Numbered from the stretch's first letter, positions 1 through 14,400 are shown. The stretch is DNA of 64,000 nt from Diphasiastrum complanatum (GCA_029204225.1 CM055111.1:21446639-21510638); one strand, 5' to 3'. The notes: generated from the letters alone by a model not told the origin. Numbers and translations are program-made.

Positions 1-3000
1 AACCCATAACATTTACTCTAGTTAATGTTCATTCTCAGATTTGTTACCCTAGTCTAAAATGTGTAGGAGCCTAATATGAATCACCAGCTAATCTAGTTGA
101 TGATCTTAGAACATCGGACTCTTGACATTTGGTGTCAAAGCCTTGGTAGTTAGAACTTGGAAGATGTAGTTTTGGCAAAATATGCACAAGAAACAATGTT
201 TAGATGCCCGGTTCGAACCGGCCGATTTGATGTTACGAACCGCGTTCGAATCGGTTTCAAACCGTCGAACCATTCGAACCGGTTTTAGGGTTTTTGTATC
301 TTATCGAATAAATAATCAAATCAGGCAAAGCATTTACTTGGTGGGACCTTAATGGTAAAGAATGCCACAGTTAGTGTCTAGTGGATGGATTGTGGATACT
401 AGTGCAAACTCCCAAATTGGGAGTGAGCATGGATTTCAATATGGTTGGGTATTGAGTCTGATTTCTAGACTGTGGCAAACTTTATCCTATTCATTTAGTG
501 TTTGCTATGGTTTCTTTTCCTTTAAGTTTTAGTTCTTCAAAAAAGACATAGTCATAGGAGTATTGATTGGATTTTTGAAGTTGTGCTTAGTGAGTTGTGT
601 GTGAAGATTGGAGTGCGTGGCTTCCGTGTTTATGTTTGTATAGTCTATTAGTTTCAAGTTTACAGGTTTCATTACAATGCTGAAGCAAGCATTGACTTAG
701 AACCTACCTAAGAACAATCTAATATCTCAACTAGTCATGCACATCATGAGGTGCTTTAATGTCTTTAGGCCTTCGCTTGCTAGAACAATTCTTGGTCTTA
801 CACATGGTGATCTTTGGTAATGTTTGAATTTTATTGTTCATTGTTCATCAATTATAGTCTTTCTATCCTTCATGTGATGCCATATCTATGAATTTGTTCA
901 TGACATGGTATCAAAGTACCTTCCTGAGCAATTGGAAGGGCCCTACATTTTCTTTTTGTCCTCATTGTTAAATTTATTATTGCAACTCTAATTTTTTCTT
1001 TTCTAGTTTTCCTTGCAATAGTCAAATTTTCATTTGATTTGGACCATTGAATTTTCTGGCATCAAATTGCAAAACGAGACGTATCATTTCTTGCTGGTAT
1101 TTGGAAACCCTGATTTTTCAACTTAGGTCACAGCCATCTATTTCATAGTTTTGGCAACAAAAGTTGGAAGTAACGACATTTTTGGAAGCGTATCAATATT
1201 TGAGTGGATCTACTTGTTCTTTATTGTTCTACAATCACTATAATCCATGCTTTTTCCATTTGACATTATAGAAGTGAAGTTATTGCAAAGTTAAATTGTG
1301 CCCAATCCTTCAAAACTATGTTCATATACCTATTGGCTTTCAATGTACCTTCAAATAATTTCTCAACACTTCAAAGCTCATCAATCAAAGCTTTTGATCA
1401 CAATATCTTGCCAGTCAAAGTTTGGTTAACAATAAAAGACGAAAAGATTTTGTTTAGATGTTGTGTAGGGTCTTTCCATTTTTTGTTGTTTTAGGAGTTA
1501 GTAGCACTTCACAACTCATTGATTGAGCATTTGGATCACTTGAAATTGACTTAGTGAGTTTTTGACCTTTGCAAAGTTTAGCTAGTTTTTAGCAATTAAC
1601 TCTCGTGTGGCAAATATGAAATTCAGCCACCTTTAGTGAATTTTTAGTCCTAATCCATCTTGTATCGGTGTTGCCCATCAATTTTTAGATTTATATCTTT
1701 TTGGTGGTTGATTATCCAAGTTGACATTATTTAGATGTCTCTTCGCCCACCACCTGCTATATGGTCAGGTAATGAGATTGATCGTTACTAAAGTGTATTT
1801 TCTAGTTTCCAATTTTATTGCAGCCTTGTTGGTCCCTTTTTTTTCTCACCATTGCCACTATTTTTTGTTCCATATTTCCTTTTTGTAATGCCCTATTAGC
1901 AGTTTCTTTGTGGATTGTGGATTCCACTTCCTCTTTGTTGAACCACAACATTCAACATAGTTGAAATGAAGATAAGAGTTCTCTCCTTTGGCGGTCTAGT
2001 TTCGTGTTTCTCCTTTTCCAAATTGTCATCCATCTATTTTTCTAGTCATGATTGTTGGACACGAGGCACAAAAAGTGCTGCTTACCATGAGTTATTGTTC
2101 TCCACACCTATCACAATGATTCTCATTGCCTTCAAATATCCTTCTATGCAATCGCATATATGTTGATGCTTTTCTATGGCATTATAGGTGCTCCTTTTCC
2201 ATTGCTCTTTTTCCATTGATACAACATCTTGATTTACATGTAGCAGTAATTTTATCTCTAGTGTAGCATTGGTCTTGTGTAGTTGGTACCACGATGTTCC
2301 TATCGCCTTTTTATGATGTTTTTGGTCCATCATATAGCTGCTAAGTTTATGCCTACGTATAGCAGCTTCGCTTGTTATATCCATCATGATGTCTTTGTTT
2401 AGAATTCTTGGACCGTCCATAAACTTTGACAAACATTTATGTTACATTAAGTGAACTTTACTCTTGATGTTGTGGCTTTGTGATTTGCCATGGACCCTTC
2501 ATGCAACAACACTTTAACGCCTTGTATAAAACATTGGCTTTCTTCGATGGCATCCCTATTTTGTTTTGTAGTTTATGTCTGCAACAATTTCATTAGTTTA
2601 GTTTTCATTTTTGTCCACATCGAGAGCCTGACAAATTGGTATGAATATTAGTGCACTAAGCTGAAGTATGCTCTATTTCCCTCCAAAGGTGTTGCCTTCA
2701 TTAGTTTCCGAATTGTGCATTAGGTTTTCTTGAAGGTTCCTTCATGTTTCCCTAGAAGACTATAACTAGATGCTAAAGACACTCATTATTGAGATGCTTG
2801 AGCTCTTTGAGGGAGAACTCAACTACATTGCTCATAGGGCTTTATCTATGATTTATATCTTTAGTAATTTGTGAAGGATATTGATCATTATTCAGTGATG
2901 ATGCTTTTTCTATGCTTCGTGTGATGCCATATTTGTGAATCTTTTCATAACAACTTAGTTCCTAGTCAGCCCAAATGGGATTTTGTCAGTACTATCTATA

Positions 3001-3578
3001 ATTTTAAGCATGTATGGAACATTTTACTATTTCCTTGTCTTTCAATGTCAACCTTTAAGTATGTCTACATGAAAGACTGTCATGGTCGAGAAAGAGCTCT
3101 ATTGTACCGTCTACTTATTTTCTTATTGGCAATTTGGCACATGGGAAATCTTCCAAAAAAGTGCTTTGAACTTTGACTAAATGGAAAGTTGTCGACTTAC
3201 TAGATTTATTGGAATGTGGAGCCACTTAGATATTGATTTGTCATGACCAACAAGAAACTTGACAAAACACAAAAGAATATGTATCGTCTACTTGATTGAG
3301 CTTCAAAATAACAATGAGGCCATTAGGTAACACTTATCTCCCCCTTCAAAATACATTGCATGCCTTCAAGCTCGAACTGGTGTGAATCTTGAAAAGGATT
3401 TCCGATGGGCTTCTTGGGTAGCAAGTAAGAGCTACCTAATAGAGTTGTTCCATTCCTTGGCGTGTTCATGACTCTTTTTCAATGCTTCATTGAATTTTTC
3501 ATTCTGATCTTTTGGATTTTTGCTTGGTTGGTTTGCAAACAAATGAAACTATTGAAGGGATTGAGTGCCTATATGCAG
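1..3578. other. Non-coding upstream region with LTR-like scraps
   Basis: No open frame here resembles a known protein. Two primer-binding-site-like strings follow a CA dinucleotide: TGGTGTCAAAGCC at 130 and TGGTATCAAAGTACC at 906, each preceded by an LTR-like end (TTGACA, CATGACA). About 35 bp before 906 (TGTGATGCCATAT..., about 870-905) recur in diverged form at about 2897-2936, which could be the ends of two decayed LTRs of a + strand element of about 2 kb. Earlier exons of the YccV-like gene that starts to be visible at 3579 should also lie here or to the left, but I could not identify them. Confidence 0.35.
207..290. repeat. Cluster of degenerate GGTTCGAACC palindromes
   Basis: About six copies or half-copies of a palindromic decamer (GGTTCGAACC, ACGAACC, GTTCGAATC, GTTTCAAACC, ATTCGAACC) lie within 84 bp. 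The cluster is followed by a T-rich stretch (TTTTAGGGTTTTTG). Similar clusters with other core letters occur at 19118-19185, 47044-47140, 59011-59076 and 62345-62427. It is not a tRNA gene although the motif resembles a T-loop. Confidence 0.7.
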
Positions 3579-6500
3579 GAGATCTATGCAAGAGGATCGC
3601 TCAAGTGTCTGCTATTCATTGGGACATGTTGTTCGCCATTGCAAACTGGGATATAGGTCTAGTTCCATTCCTAGAGATTGCAGCTTAGTTTCTTAGGGGG
3701 CTTAATTCCCATAAAAGTTAATATGTTGTTCCTAAGGTTAGAATTATGCTATAAACATTGCAAGCTAAATGCAGAATAAGTACAAATGCACCCTGATGTG
3801 CTTATGTCTCTTACTTGATCCTTTCAATTCTGTGACAACATTGGAAGCCTCTTTCAAGCCAGTGGTTTGTACAACTAGCATTTTTTGTGCGGTGTTTGTT
3901 TTTGACGATTTCATTGACCATACTCTTGGAGTTTTTTTTTTTCGCTTAGAGCTATTTATGTGCAAAACGAGATATATATTTCTTGGCTTTGATGCTTGTA
4001 GAGGTGTGATCTATGGCTGGGACGCAACTCGCATGATATCTCATGATTCGATAGCAAAAAGTGCTTGCTCAGAGCTTCCAGGTTAATATCTTACAAATAT
4101 GTGCAAATTCTTGAATAAAGGTTATCCAGTGTTTTCAAAAGACCTATCTACAATGGCATTGAGCTACATGGTCAAGGCATTGTTTTGAACAATCATCATA
4201 GCATGAGATCCTCTTGAACTTATAAGACAATGTTATCAATAAGGACATGAGTATGAGGTAATTGTTCTATCATCAAGCTTTGTTGATAAAGGAGTTGCTA
4301 TTTCAATCGAGGAATTTCTATATGTTCAGTTGTAGATCTTGTCCCTTCATGTAGAAAGTTGGTAGAATTTTTCTTCATGGTTTTTTGCCAATATCTTCCC
4401 CGTCAAGAAGTTAACTTGTCACCAATTTATATTCTTTAATAGACTATTTTGTTTTGGCTTTAGGTTGGCATTTGTCTTTGCAAAGTTTGGCTTTAGTGTC
4501 AGAGTTTGTTGGCAACGGAAACATTCCGGTCTAGTAGACGCTCTCGCACAATGCGCACACCTGCGGGCCGCGTGGGGGATCCCATCCCCACTGCTTAGCC
4601 ACCCAACTCTTTCCCTCTTGACCCCAAAAGGGCTGGTACTAGGGGACAAGGGTATTATGTCTACTTTCAGCTTATATTTGGGTGATGTCTTAGTCTCCAT
4701 TTACTTATGGGATGATGATTGCACTCTTTCTGTTGCATCCACGGAGGCAGCCGGCGTGTGCGTAGCTTGCCCTCCAACACCCCCACTCAAGCGAGCACAG
4801 GGTGAAGTATACCCCCACTTACTTGTATAGGACCCCCACTTGGCTCTGATACCATGTCAGAGTTTGTCGGCAGCGGAAACATTCCGGTCCAGTAGACGCT
4901 CTCGCGCAATGCGCACACCTGCAGGCCGCGTGTAGGATCCCATCCCCACCGCCTAGCCACCCGCCTCTTTCCCTCTTGACCCCAAAAGGGCTAGTACCAG
5001 TGGACAAGGGTATTATGTCTACTTTCAGCTTATATTTGGGTGATGTCTTAGTCTCCATTTACTTATGGGATGATGATTGCACTCTTTCTGGTGCATCCAC
5101 GTAGGCAGCCGGCCTGTGCGTAGCTTGCCCTCCAATAAAAAGGGCTAGTACCAGGGGACATTAAACACTTGGACATTTTCCACTTATATCCACTTTGAAC
5201 AAAGTCCCACTTCTACTTATGGGATTTCTTTAAGCGGGCTGTGGTGCCACTTTGCCATTCCAACACTCCCCCTCAAAGTGGGGCACAGGTCACGTTGCCT
5301 GCTCTGATACCATGTCAGAGTTTGTCGGCAGCAGAAACATTCCGGTCCAGTAGACGCTCTCGCGCGCAATGCGCACACCTGCGGGCCGCGCGTGGGATCC
5401 CATCCCCACCGCCTAGCCACCCGCCTCTTTCCTTCTTGACCCCAAAAGGGTTGGTACCGGGGGACAAGGTATTATGTCTACTTTCAGCTTATATTTGGGT
5501 GATGTCTTAGTCTCCATTTACCTATGGGATGATGATTGCACTCTTTCTAGTGCATCCACAAAGGCAGCCGGCCTGTGCCCTCCAACATTTAGTACTAGAA
5601 GTTTGAAAAAGCAAGCCACTGGCTAGGTTTATGCATCAATGGAAATACTTATTGCATTCATAAATGTTGTTAAAAGTTAGCAATGAAATGGCATGAGTGA
5701 GGATGTTGACTATGTAGTCTAAGCCTACACTGGATATTGTTTAGGGTCTTGAAGTTTGTCACAAGTACACATCTTCTCTTCAAATTGAAGATTTCCAAAT
5801 TGTTGGGTATGGTGCCCTATTTAAGTCAATTTCTCAAGTGTTGACAAAAGTTTTAAGTAAAAGGAGAGAATCTATCATCAAATAATCGATTCTGAAGTTC
5901 AAGTAGAAAAAATATTGCATTTTAACTTTGAGCATTTTGTGCGATATAAATGATCTAGCATCCCTGATCGTTTTAAATTGTCTTCAGTTATGAACTGAAT
6001 CACAGACATTAGCAATGACGTAGATGCATCACAATGATCATGAACATAGCCCTACAAGCCATCATAGGTGAAACTTAATCAGGACTAAGAAAGTAACCAA
6101 TATCATAAGCTACCTAATGAGCAAATGACAGCCCTATATATATTTTCTAGAGGCCTTTAGTGGAACCTTCTAGAGATCAGGGCAACTTAGGATACTTGGG
6201 TCCCATAAAGACATGCCCTTAATTGTAATGGCTCAGTACCTAAGGGTATACTAGCTAGGGGCTAGTCAGTATTAGAGATTAGGCAACTTAGGATACTTGG
6301 GTCTCATAAAGACGTGCCCTTAATCGTAATGGCTCATTACCTAAGGGTATACTAGCTAGGGGCTAGTCCCAGTATACAACTCTCCCCCACTTTGAAAAAC
6401 ATTGTCCCGTATAAATCTCTCCGCAATATGAACATCTCGCGTACCATCAGGGCGACACATCGTGGGTCCTCATAGGCTATGAGAGAGTGTAGAGTGGTAG

Positions 6501-8887
6501 GCATGTCTCAAAACAGGCAATGATATCGCCCTCTGATCTCATAGTATACAGGGCATCTAAAGATAAAATGCTCCTCAGACTCCACCTCACCTAGAGAGCA
6601 TAACTGGAAAATCTGCACCTCTCTAGGAATACCATGGAACCTCCCAGTCTCAATAGCTAGCTAATGAGAAGACACCCTGAGTTGTCCCAGTGTGAATCTG
6701 AGGCAATGTGATAGTCCCGAATCCAAATACCGTGGCATGACTGGGGTCCCTAATGCATCCAGCTCCAAGAAATGGGTCCGGTAGAAAGCTGGCTTAACAC
6801 CTAACTGGTGACTCCAAGTCCGCTCCAGATATGCGCTATAGAGAAATCGTCTGATACACTGATGGGTGCCTGAGGGAAGCTTTGTGATGGAGATACCAAA
6901 TGACTCAAGTAGGAGGTGAGATGCCTGAGAGAACCATGATAATCTATACACTTGATCATGAAGACACTGTGAGGAGGATAGTGCAATCTGTATGTATCGT
7001 CTGTCTATCTCTGGTAACGCCTGTACCCTTTAGTAAACCCTCTCTCTCTTGTGCTTAGCCTCCTCAATCAAGGCCCGTAATGTGAATATGTGATTTGTAG
7101 TAGAGTAATGGGCTTGAAAAACTGCCTGACCCATAGCATGTAGTCTTCTAGTCTCCGCCTCTAAGCTCACAACAGACTGAAGTATAGTACCATATAGTTT
7201 CGCCAGGACATGCCCAATCATGATGGTGTGGTAGTTACTCGGAATCACGGGGTCACCATTCTTATGGATGGGGTGGATAATGTTAGTGCACCAGGATGAT
7301 GGGAAACCGGAAACAACTGCGGAATTAAGAAGGGTGGCTATGGTGGGAGCAAGTAAGTCAGAGGCATGGGAAAAGAGTTCAGACTCAAGGTCTTCAATAT
7401 CTCTGGCCTTGTGGGACTTCATCTTCTTAATGGCTGCAAGTACCATGTCAGATGTGAAGAAGGAGAACTCAGATGGTCGTGGAGATATAGGTGAGTCGGT
7501 AGGGACGGTATACAAGCTAGTAGCATAAGCAGTCCAAATGCGGAGGTCCTCCAGGAGAGGTGGTGGAGAGCGAGGACTCACACCAAAAAGCGCCCAAGGA
7601 AGAACTTAAAAGAAGGTCAATAAGACGTTTCCTTCAGAATCATCATAGGAACGCTTCTTACGGCGGAGGACACGATGGTAGGAGCGTCGGGAAAATCGAA
7701 GTAGATGTGGGGCATAAATACGTGAATAGGTTATTGACTGATGAAGAGAACGACACTCGGTATCGTACCATGGAGGGTGCAATGGTCGAGGTGTGCGTCG
7801 GGGATGGGGTTTTGTGGGGAGGGTTAGTGATGCAGCCGTGTGGAGGGAGGTGGTGAGAAAAGCGGCCTAAGTGTCGACTGGACTGTCATAAGGAAAGGAG
7901 TGTAAAAGTGAAGCCAAGGACTGCCAATATAGTGGCATGTAAGTCGGATCAAATGTGTACTTGGGTGCTCGGGTAAGCATGGGTAGTGTAGGTGGATGAG
8001 TGCGTGGAAGGTGGCCGATATCGAAGGAGAGAAATGAGTGATCAGAAAGGGTGGTGGGGGAAACGTGGAAGTCCGAGACTATGGGTACAAAGGATCGTGA
8101 CCCCATGAGATAGTCAACGACACTATTTCCTCCACTGTGAGGGTGACATGTATAACTCTTTGAATGTGGCCAGCAGGGTAAGCCATTATAAATGGCTAGC
8201 TCATGTGCCTCTCCAAACTGCAGTAAGTGCTCACCATATGGAGTAATAGGTCCCAAACTGTGTGTGGAAGTCCTGGTAACCCCAAGCATATCACTGTCAA
8301 GGAACCCGCAGCTGATCCGTGGTGTCGAAGAACTCTGTTTGATGAAGGTCCATCATCATCACCATCCAAAGTAGGATCCTTCTCATCAACATCAAGAATG
8401 TTAGATCCATCCACACTACCATCAATCATGCTTGAAGACACTTTTGGAATGTTCCCCTCATAAAAAATGACATCTCTACTAGCAATCACTTTGTTAGTAT
8501 GTAGGACGACGGGTGGCTATAATACAAGTAATAACGTGCAAGGGCACCGGCTTCCTGCGTCTATAAGACCGACCCAATGACCACGCAAATCAGATAAATA
8601 GAACTTGAATAAAAGAACTTTGGGCCTTAGTAGAATAAATTAATTAAAAAGCCCAAAGTCAAGTTCATAAGGTTCTAAGTTAAAAGGGAACATGAATCAT
8701 GTGAGTTTGGTCCTTTTCCTAATGAACCATTAGATTGAAGTTTATTTAGTTTGAAGGGCTAGGATGCCATTGTAAATAGGCCAATGAGAGCCAAGATGGC
8801 CCTCCCTCCTCAACTATATAAGGAGGCCATTTTCCATTTACACATCTTCTATTCTTCTTAATAAAGCTCTATCCTTCTCTCTCTCTA

Positions 8888-8919
<32 letters not shown>

Positions 8920-11362
8920 TCTCCCCAAGGGTGATTGGTGCATAGCTATGGGTAGACGATCGAGCCCCCATAGCCCCAACCATCCTTGGGGAACTCCGAA
9001 ACATTCGGCAAACTATACAGATGTAATGCTCTTAATTAGAGCTTTCATCTGATACCCATATTGCCCACAAAAAATTTTTTTTTAAAGAAAAACACGTTTT
9101 TGAGAAACTTGACTAGAATCCAGAAATGTGTTTCTGAACGTGTTTCCAAAAGTGCAACTATGCTCATAACCTTTTTAGGACACCATTTTAGGTGTTGTGA
9201 AAGGCAGTACAGAGGGAGGACAAGTGATGATAATGATTATCAGGTCACCCAATTCCGTACTATTCACACATGTGAACTGTAATGGCTAGAAACTCAAGTA
9301 GGAAGGCGCACTGGGTAATCTTCAAAACCATCGTCCGAGCATGCATGGCCTCAGAAAGGCATTACCAATAGTCTTGTAGGGATTATTAGAGATTAGTGAA
9401 GCTCTGAATCAGGTGATAGATGCAGGTTAAGTCCGCGACCAGTGAAAATCAGATTTTGAAAAAAATTTGAGTCATTTTCAAGCGGAATTGTTTTGAAAGC
9501 TATAAGCAACCAAACCAGCAGTCTCAAAGCTCAGTATGAAGCTAAATTTTTTCTAAAAGTGATGAGCATACAGCTCAAAACTCATTGCTTTAGGTGGTCA
9601 AGGGCTCAAAAAACAATGAAAAACCCACTTTTTTAGCCTTTTGAACAACCTTACTGTATCCCTCTCTAAAAAGTGAGTCCGATAATCGTTGGGTTTCCAA
9701 CTGGCCCTGCCATGCTCCATCAAGATATGCTCTGTGTAGGAATTGTTTGATGTAGTCATGGCTACCTGAAGGGAGATCTGTAATAGAAATGACAAGTGTG
9801 TCAAGTAAGCGGAAGGCTTGAAAGAATCATGATAATAAAAAATCTTCGCTATGAAGATGCTGAGATGAGGTGAGTGTTGCCTGTGTGTATCTCCGCTCGT
9901 CCAAGGAGAACAATTTGATCCTCTGAATATAAGTGACAAGTCAAAAGATAGCGTCAAGTTGTAGAGGTGAAATTGCAAAGTCAGCCAGAATGATCTGATC
10001 TGGGACAAAGGGCTTAGCCCCTATCATATGTGATAGCATAAGGATTTTCAAGTTTGAGATACTGGCCCAGTTAAATGAAGCGAGACCTGTACACCATGCC
10101 TCTACTACATATAATGTTGAGGGGGTAACAAGAGTATCAAAAAGTTCCGAATAAACTTTCGAAAATAGAATTTCTGTAGCTGGACCAAGGAAGGATGACC
10201 TTTCCCAAGTCTAGCTGCAACAGCTTGCATACCAAATATAGGACCGGTAAAGAGGACCCCTTGGTCTTTGCAAAATTAACCTCTAGTCCCCATCTGGTGC
10301 AAAAGGAATGAAGACTGTCTAACTCTCTCTGTAGTCCCTCTCTAGTCGTAGAGACTAGAACTACATGTGCATAAAGGAGGATGGCAATCAGAATATCTTC
10401 CAGTCTACAACCTGTACCATCTAACTGCTCAATGACTCTCTCAAGCTCATCAATATATAGTCCAAATAAAGTGGGGGAGAGGGAGCAACTCTACTTCACC
10501 CCAATGGTGCTCCAGATACGGTCTGAGATGCCAATGTCACTCCGAAAACAACCGGACTTGCTCATAAAGTGTCGTCACCACCAAGACTATATTAGTGGAA
10601 AAGCTAGTATCTCATAACCTTTGGAGGAGAAAAGAGCGTGGAAGATAATCAAAGGCTTTTCTAAAGTCAACAAAACAAGAGCTAATCCTCTGTCTCCTAT
10701 GTCTGTCTCCCTCGATGATAGCTCAAAGAGTGAAGATATGGTCTGTAGTGGAATAGTGAGCATGGAAACCAGCCTGGCCCAATGCATAAAATCTCCCAAT
10801 CTCTAGTTTTGAACTAACCGTGGACTGGAGAATGGTACCATACAACTTCGCAATGACGTGCCCAATCATGATGGTACAATAATTACTAGGATTCATGGGG
10901 TCACCAATAATGTTAGTGCGCCAGGAGGATGGGAAACATGAGACAATGGCTCTATTGAATAGAGTATCTAAACATGGATCAACAGTTCTGATTCAAGGTC
11001 CTCTATGTCCCTGGTACGTCTGGCCTCTAGGACCATGTCAGAGGTGAAGGTGAATTCACATGGGTGCGGGGAGATGGAGATGGGTGAGTCAGTGGGTACA
11101 ATATATAATGAGGTAGCATATGTGGTCCAGATATGTAAATCGTCAAGGAGGGGAGATGGGACACGGGGAATGAATGCCTGTCAAAAGGCACCTGTAGAGG
11201 AACTATATAGAGCATAGTTGCACTAGCAAATCGCGAATCATGATTTTTGTAGTCATGCATGGGCAACTCGGAAGTGTAAAGAATGACTCTCTTCATCGAA
11301 CCAAGGAGGGGGGAGCAAGGGGGAGTGGAGGGGGAATGCATGGCTCCCTCGTCTTCCATGCC

Positions 11363-11434
<72 letters not shown>

Positions 11435-14400
11435 ATTAATGTCTGCCACTAGGCATATAAGATGAAAAAAAGTACATTTTAAATGTGTGGTACAGTGGGA
11501 GCGTATGAAACGTCTTCGTAATAGAAAAGAAATGAATTGCCAATGTACTATACTATGAACGTAAAGTTAAAAAGTCTAATGCTGCCAATAAGATAATGGT
11601 ATAACTCCGTGTCATCAAGTACTGCTGGTATGAAAGAAATATGTGATGGGGATAAGCCCGGAGGTGGTCTCGATAGATGCTGCTGACGTCGCCAAGAAGG
11701 TCGTCTCTGAGTAGTGGCTCTATGGGCAATATGAGTAGTACGTCGTCTCTGGTCTCTATGTAGTAAAGAGTCACTGTCGTCGCCACTATCATCTGATCTA
11801 GGGTCTGTCTGCAATCTCCTGCGGGAGAAATACGATGTGATATGGAGCTGTGCATCAAGGTGAACAGATGGCTGGTGTGGGTCTTGTCGCAGTAAAAACA
11901 TCTCTGATCATAAGTGCGACACATCTCGGGTCATCATATGCTATAAGGGACCGCAGTGTGACACGAATCTCTCTGAAAAGGAATGGTATCTCCCTCTGAT
12001 CTCGTAGTAGACTGGACATCTGAACAAAAAGTGCTCCTCTGACTCCACCTCAAACAGTGAACATAACTGGCAGATCCGCTCCTCACATGGGATACCATGG
12101 AAACGTCCAATCTCAATCTCAAGCTGATGTGATGAGACTCGTAGCTGACCCAGTGTGAATCTCAAGCCATGGATCTAAATAGCGTGGTAGAACTAGGGTC
12201 TCTGCGACATCCATCTCCAAGAAATGAGTCCTGTAATAGTCAGGCTTAACCCCTAATTGGCCCTGCCATGTGCGACGAAGGTATGCTCTATAGAGGAAAC
12301 GTCTAATATAATCGTGGATACCCGATGGGAGGTCCGCGATAGATATGCCAAAGTATCCAATAGACGTGATGCATGTGAGAACCATGACAAGTGATAGCCC
12401 AGACTATGAAGATGCTAAGATGATATGAGTGCCGCCTGTGGATATCTCTGTGCATCAGTGGGAAGCAGCCCGAGACGTTGTATATATGTGATGAGACGGA
12501 AGATGGCATCAAGCTATAGAGGTGGAACTGCAAACTCTGCTAGGATAATCTAGTGTGGGACAAAGGGCTTAGCCCATATCATCCGTGATAGAATAAGGAC
12601 CTGGAGGCGTGAGATGCTGGCCCAATCAGCAGAGGTCAGCGCTGGGCACCATGTCTTTGCAGCATACAATGCAATGGGGGAGACAAAAGTATCAAATAAC
12701 CGACACTTACTCGGGGCCTCCCGAGTAAATCTCTGAAAGCAAACACACTCAATCTGGACCAAGGAGGCATGTCCCTTCCCAAGTCTGGCTGTAGCTGCAT
12801 GTCTCATACCAAATATAGGACCAATGAAAAGAACCCCAAGATAGGTGGTTACCCAAAGGTACATAAGATTGAAAGGCACGTTTCAAGTGTGTTCTGTACT
12901 ATGGGAGCACAAGACATCTCCGAGATGAAATAGACTAAATTGGAACTAGAAGTGAATCTAGTAGTAAAACTTTGTGATCATGTAACAATATTGTTTCATA
13001 GCTTTATTGTGCTGAAGAGAATGAGAATCATCAAATGATATCCTAAGATATCGGTCTATAGAAAGTCATGATGATATTTGAGGGTGGTGCTATATGTCGA
13101 GGTGAGCACCTATAGTGTGTTCATGGAGGTGGGATGATGTGGTGTGCTTAGATGTGCAATGGCATGTGATACTCTAGGCTTGTGGCCTTGTAGGCTGTCA
13201 CAGTGACTGAAACGTATGCGTTCCTTGTCTAATGACTTTGACTCTGCATTTGCATCTATCTGAGGATGCCTTCTGGAGAAGATTTAATATGAGGTTGTGT
13301 CTGGTCCCCAGTGTTGGTAAGGCGACATGCCTTATTTCTCAAATAAAACCTATCTAGTATCATCATATTATATCAAAGAGCACATTGTGGCTAGTTGGTC
13401 CAGAAAAATGCAATTATTTTTCCCCATGATCTCATATTACATTAGGTAGCGGAAGATACCATGCTCCCTCGTCTCAACCTCTCCCATGGTAGGTGACTGG
13501 GAGATTCCTAGTCTCCCGAGGGTTTTGCCGAAAACAACCAATTTCAACCTACAACTAATGTGAAGAAACTCGGAGTTGTTCCAAACTAAACCGAAGAGTA
13601 TGTGACAAGCCCAAGTCCAAGAATCTTAGTATGATCAGATTGCCAACAACATCTATCCCCAAAAAATGACTTCTATAACTTGACCCCTAATGGTGCAAAC
13701 AAACTCTCTAAACATTGGATTTGTGAAAAACTGCTAAATGTAGGTGTGGGGCCCCTTTCAAAGATGTGATAAGATGTTAATCGAGTGCGGAAGACATGGA
13801 GCTTGAGAGTACCAAGATAAGTGTTAACCCTTCTCATGGAGCTCTCTAGATGATGGAAGTGCTAACCATGGTCTGCTTGTGCCTATGTTTGTGTCCTTGC
13901 ATGCCGTAACTTTCTCACATAAGTGACCAGCCTAAAATTAGTGTCCACCTATATGGAGGCACAACAAACTTAGTTAAGATAATCTAGTGTAGAATGAAGG
14001 GCTTGCCACATATCATCTATGGTAGCATAAGATTGAAAGGCACATTTCAAGTATGTTTTGTACACAAGACATCTCCAAGATAAGATAGACTAAATTGAAA
14101 CTAGAAGCAAATCTAGTAGTAAAAATCTGTGATCATGTAATAATAATGTTTCATAACTTTATTGGGCTGAAGAGAATGAGAATCATCAAATGATATCATA
14201 AGATATTGGTCTATAGAAAGTCATGATGATATGTGAGGGTGGCGCTATATATTGAGGTGAGCACATATGGTGTGTTCGTTGAGGTGAGATAATGTGGTGT
14301 GCTTAGATGTGCATGTGATACTCAAGGCTTGTGTCTCAGGTTGTCACATTGACTGAAAGGTATGCTCTCCTTGTCTAATGAGTATGACTCTGCATTTGCA

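Larger units (their letters stand above)
4497..5587 (-). mobile_element. Tandem TRIM retrotransposon array (LTR-int-LTR-partial LTR-int-LTR)
   Basis: Three near-identical LTRs of 275-283 bp, each TGTCAGAGTTTG...CCTCCAACA on the + strand, alternate with very short internal segments (75 bp at 4780-4854 and 47 bp at 5266-5312). On the minus strand each internal segment begins with a primer-binding site TGGTATCAGAGC (4842-4854 and 5301-5312) and ends with a purine tract (AGTGGGGG, TGAGGGGGAG) directly before the next LTR. The whole array is bounded by the 5 bp direct repeat TTTAG (4492-4496 and 5588-5592), so it integrated as one unit or grew after a single insertion. There is no coding capacity; size and structure fit the TRIM class (terminal-repeat retrotransposons in miniature). 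Confidence 0.85.

Noticed and set aside
207-290. GGTTCGAACC as T-loops of tRNA genes
   Set aside because: No D arm, acceptor stem or tRNA spacing around any copy; the motif is a palindrome repeated at short intervals.
870-2936. A complete LTR retrotransposon between 870 and 2936
   Set aside because: Only about 35 bp at the presumed ends match, no gag-pol motif lies between them and no target duplication is visible, so it is reported only as LTR-like scraps.
11027-11449. Frame with a long Ser-Leu repeat
   Set aside because: It is the GA/CT microsatellite translated; it joins unrelated LINE sequences on both sides.
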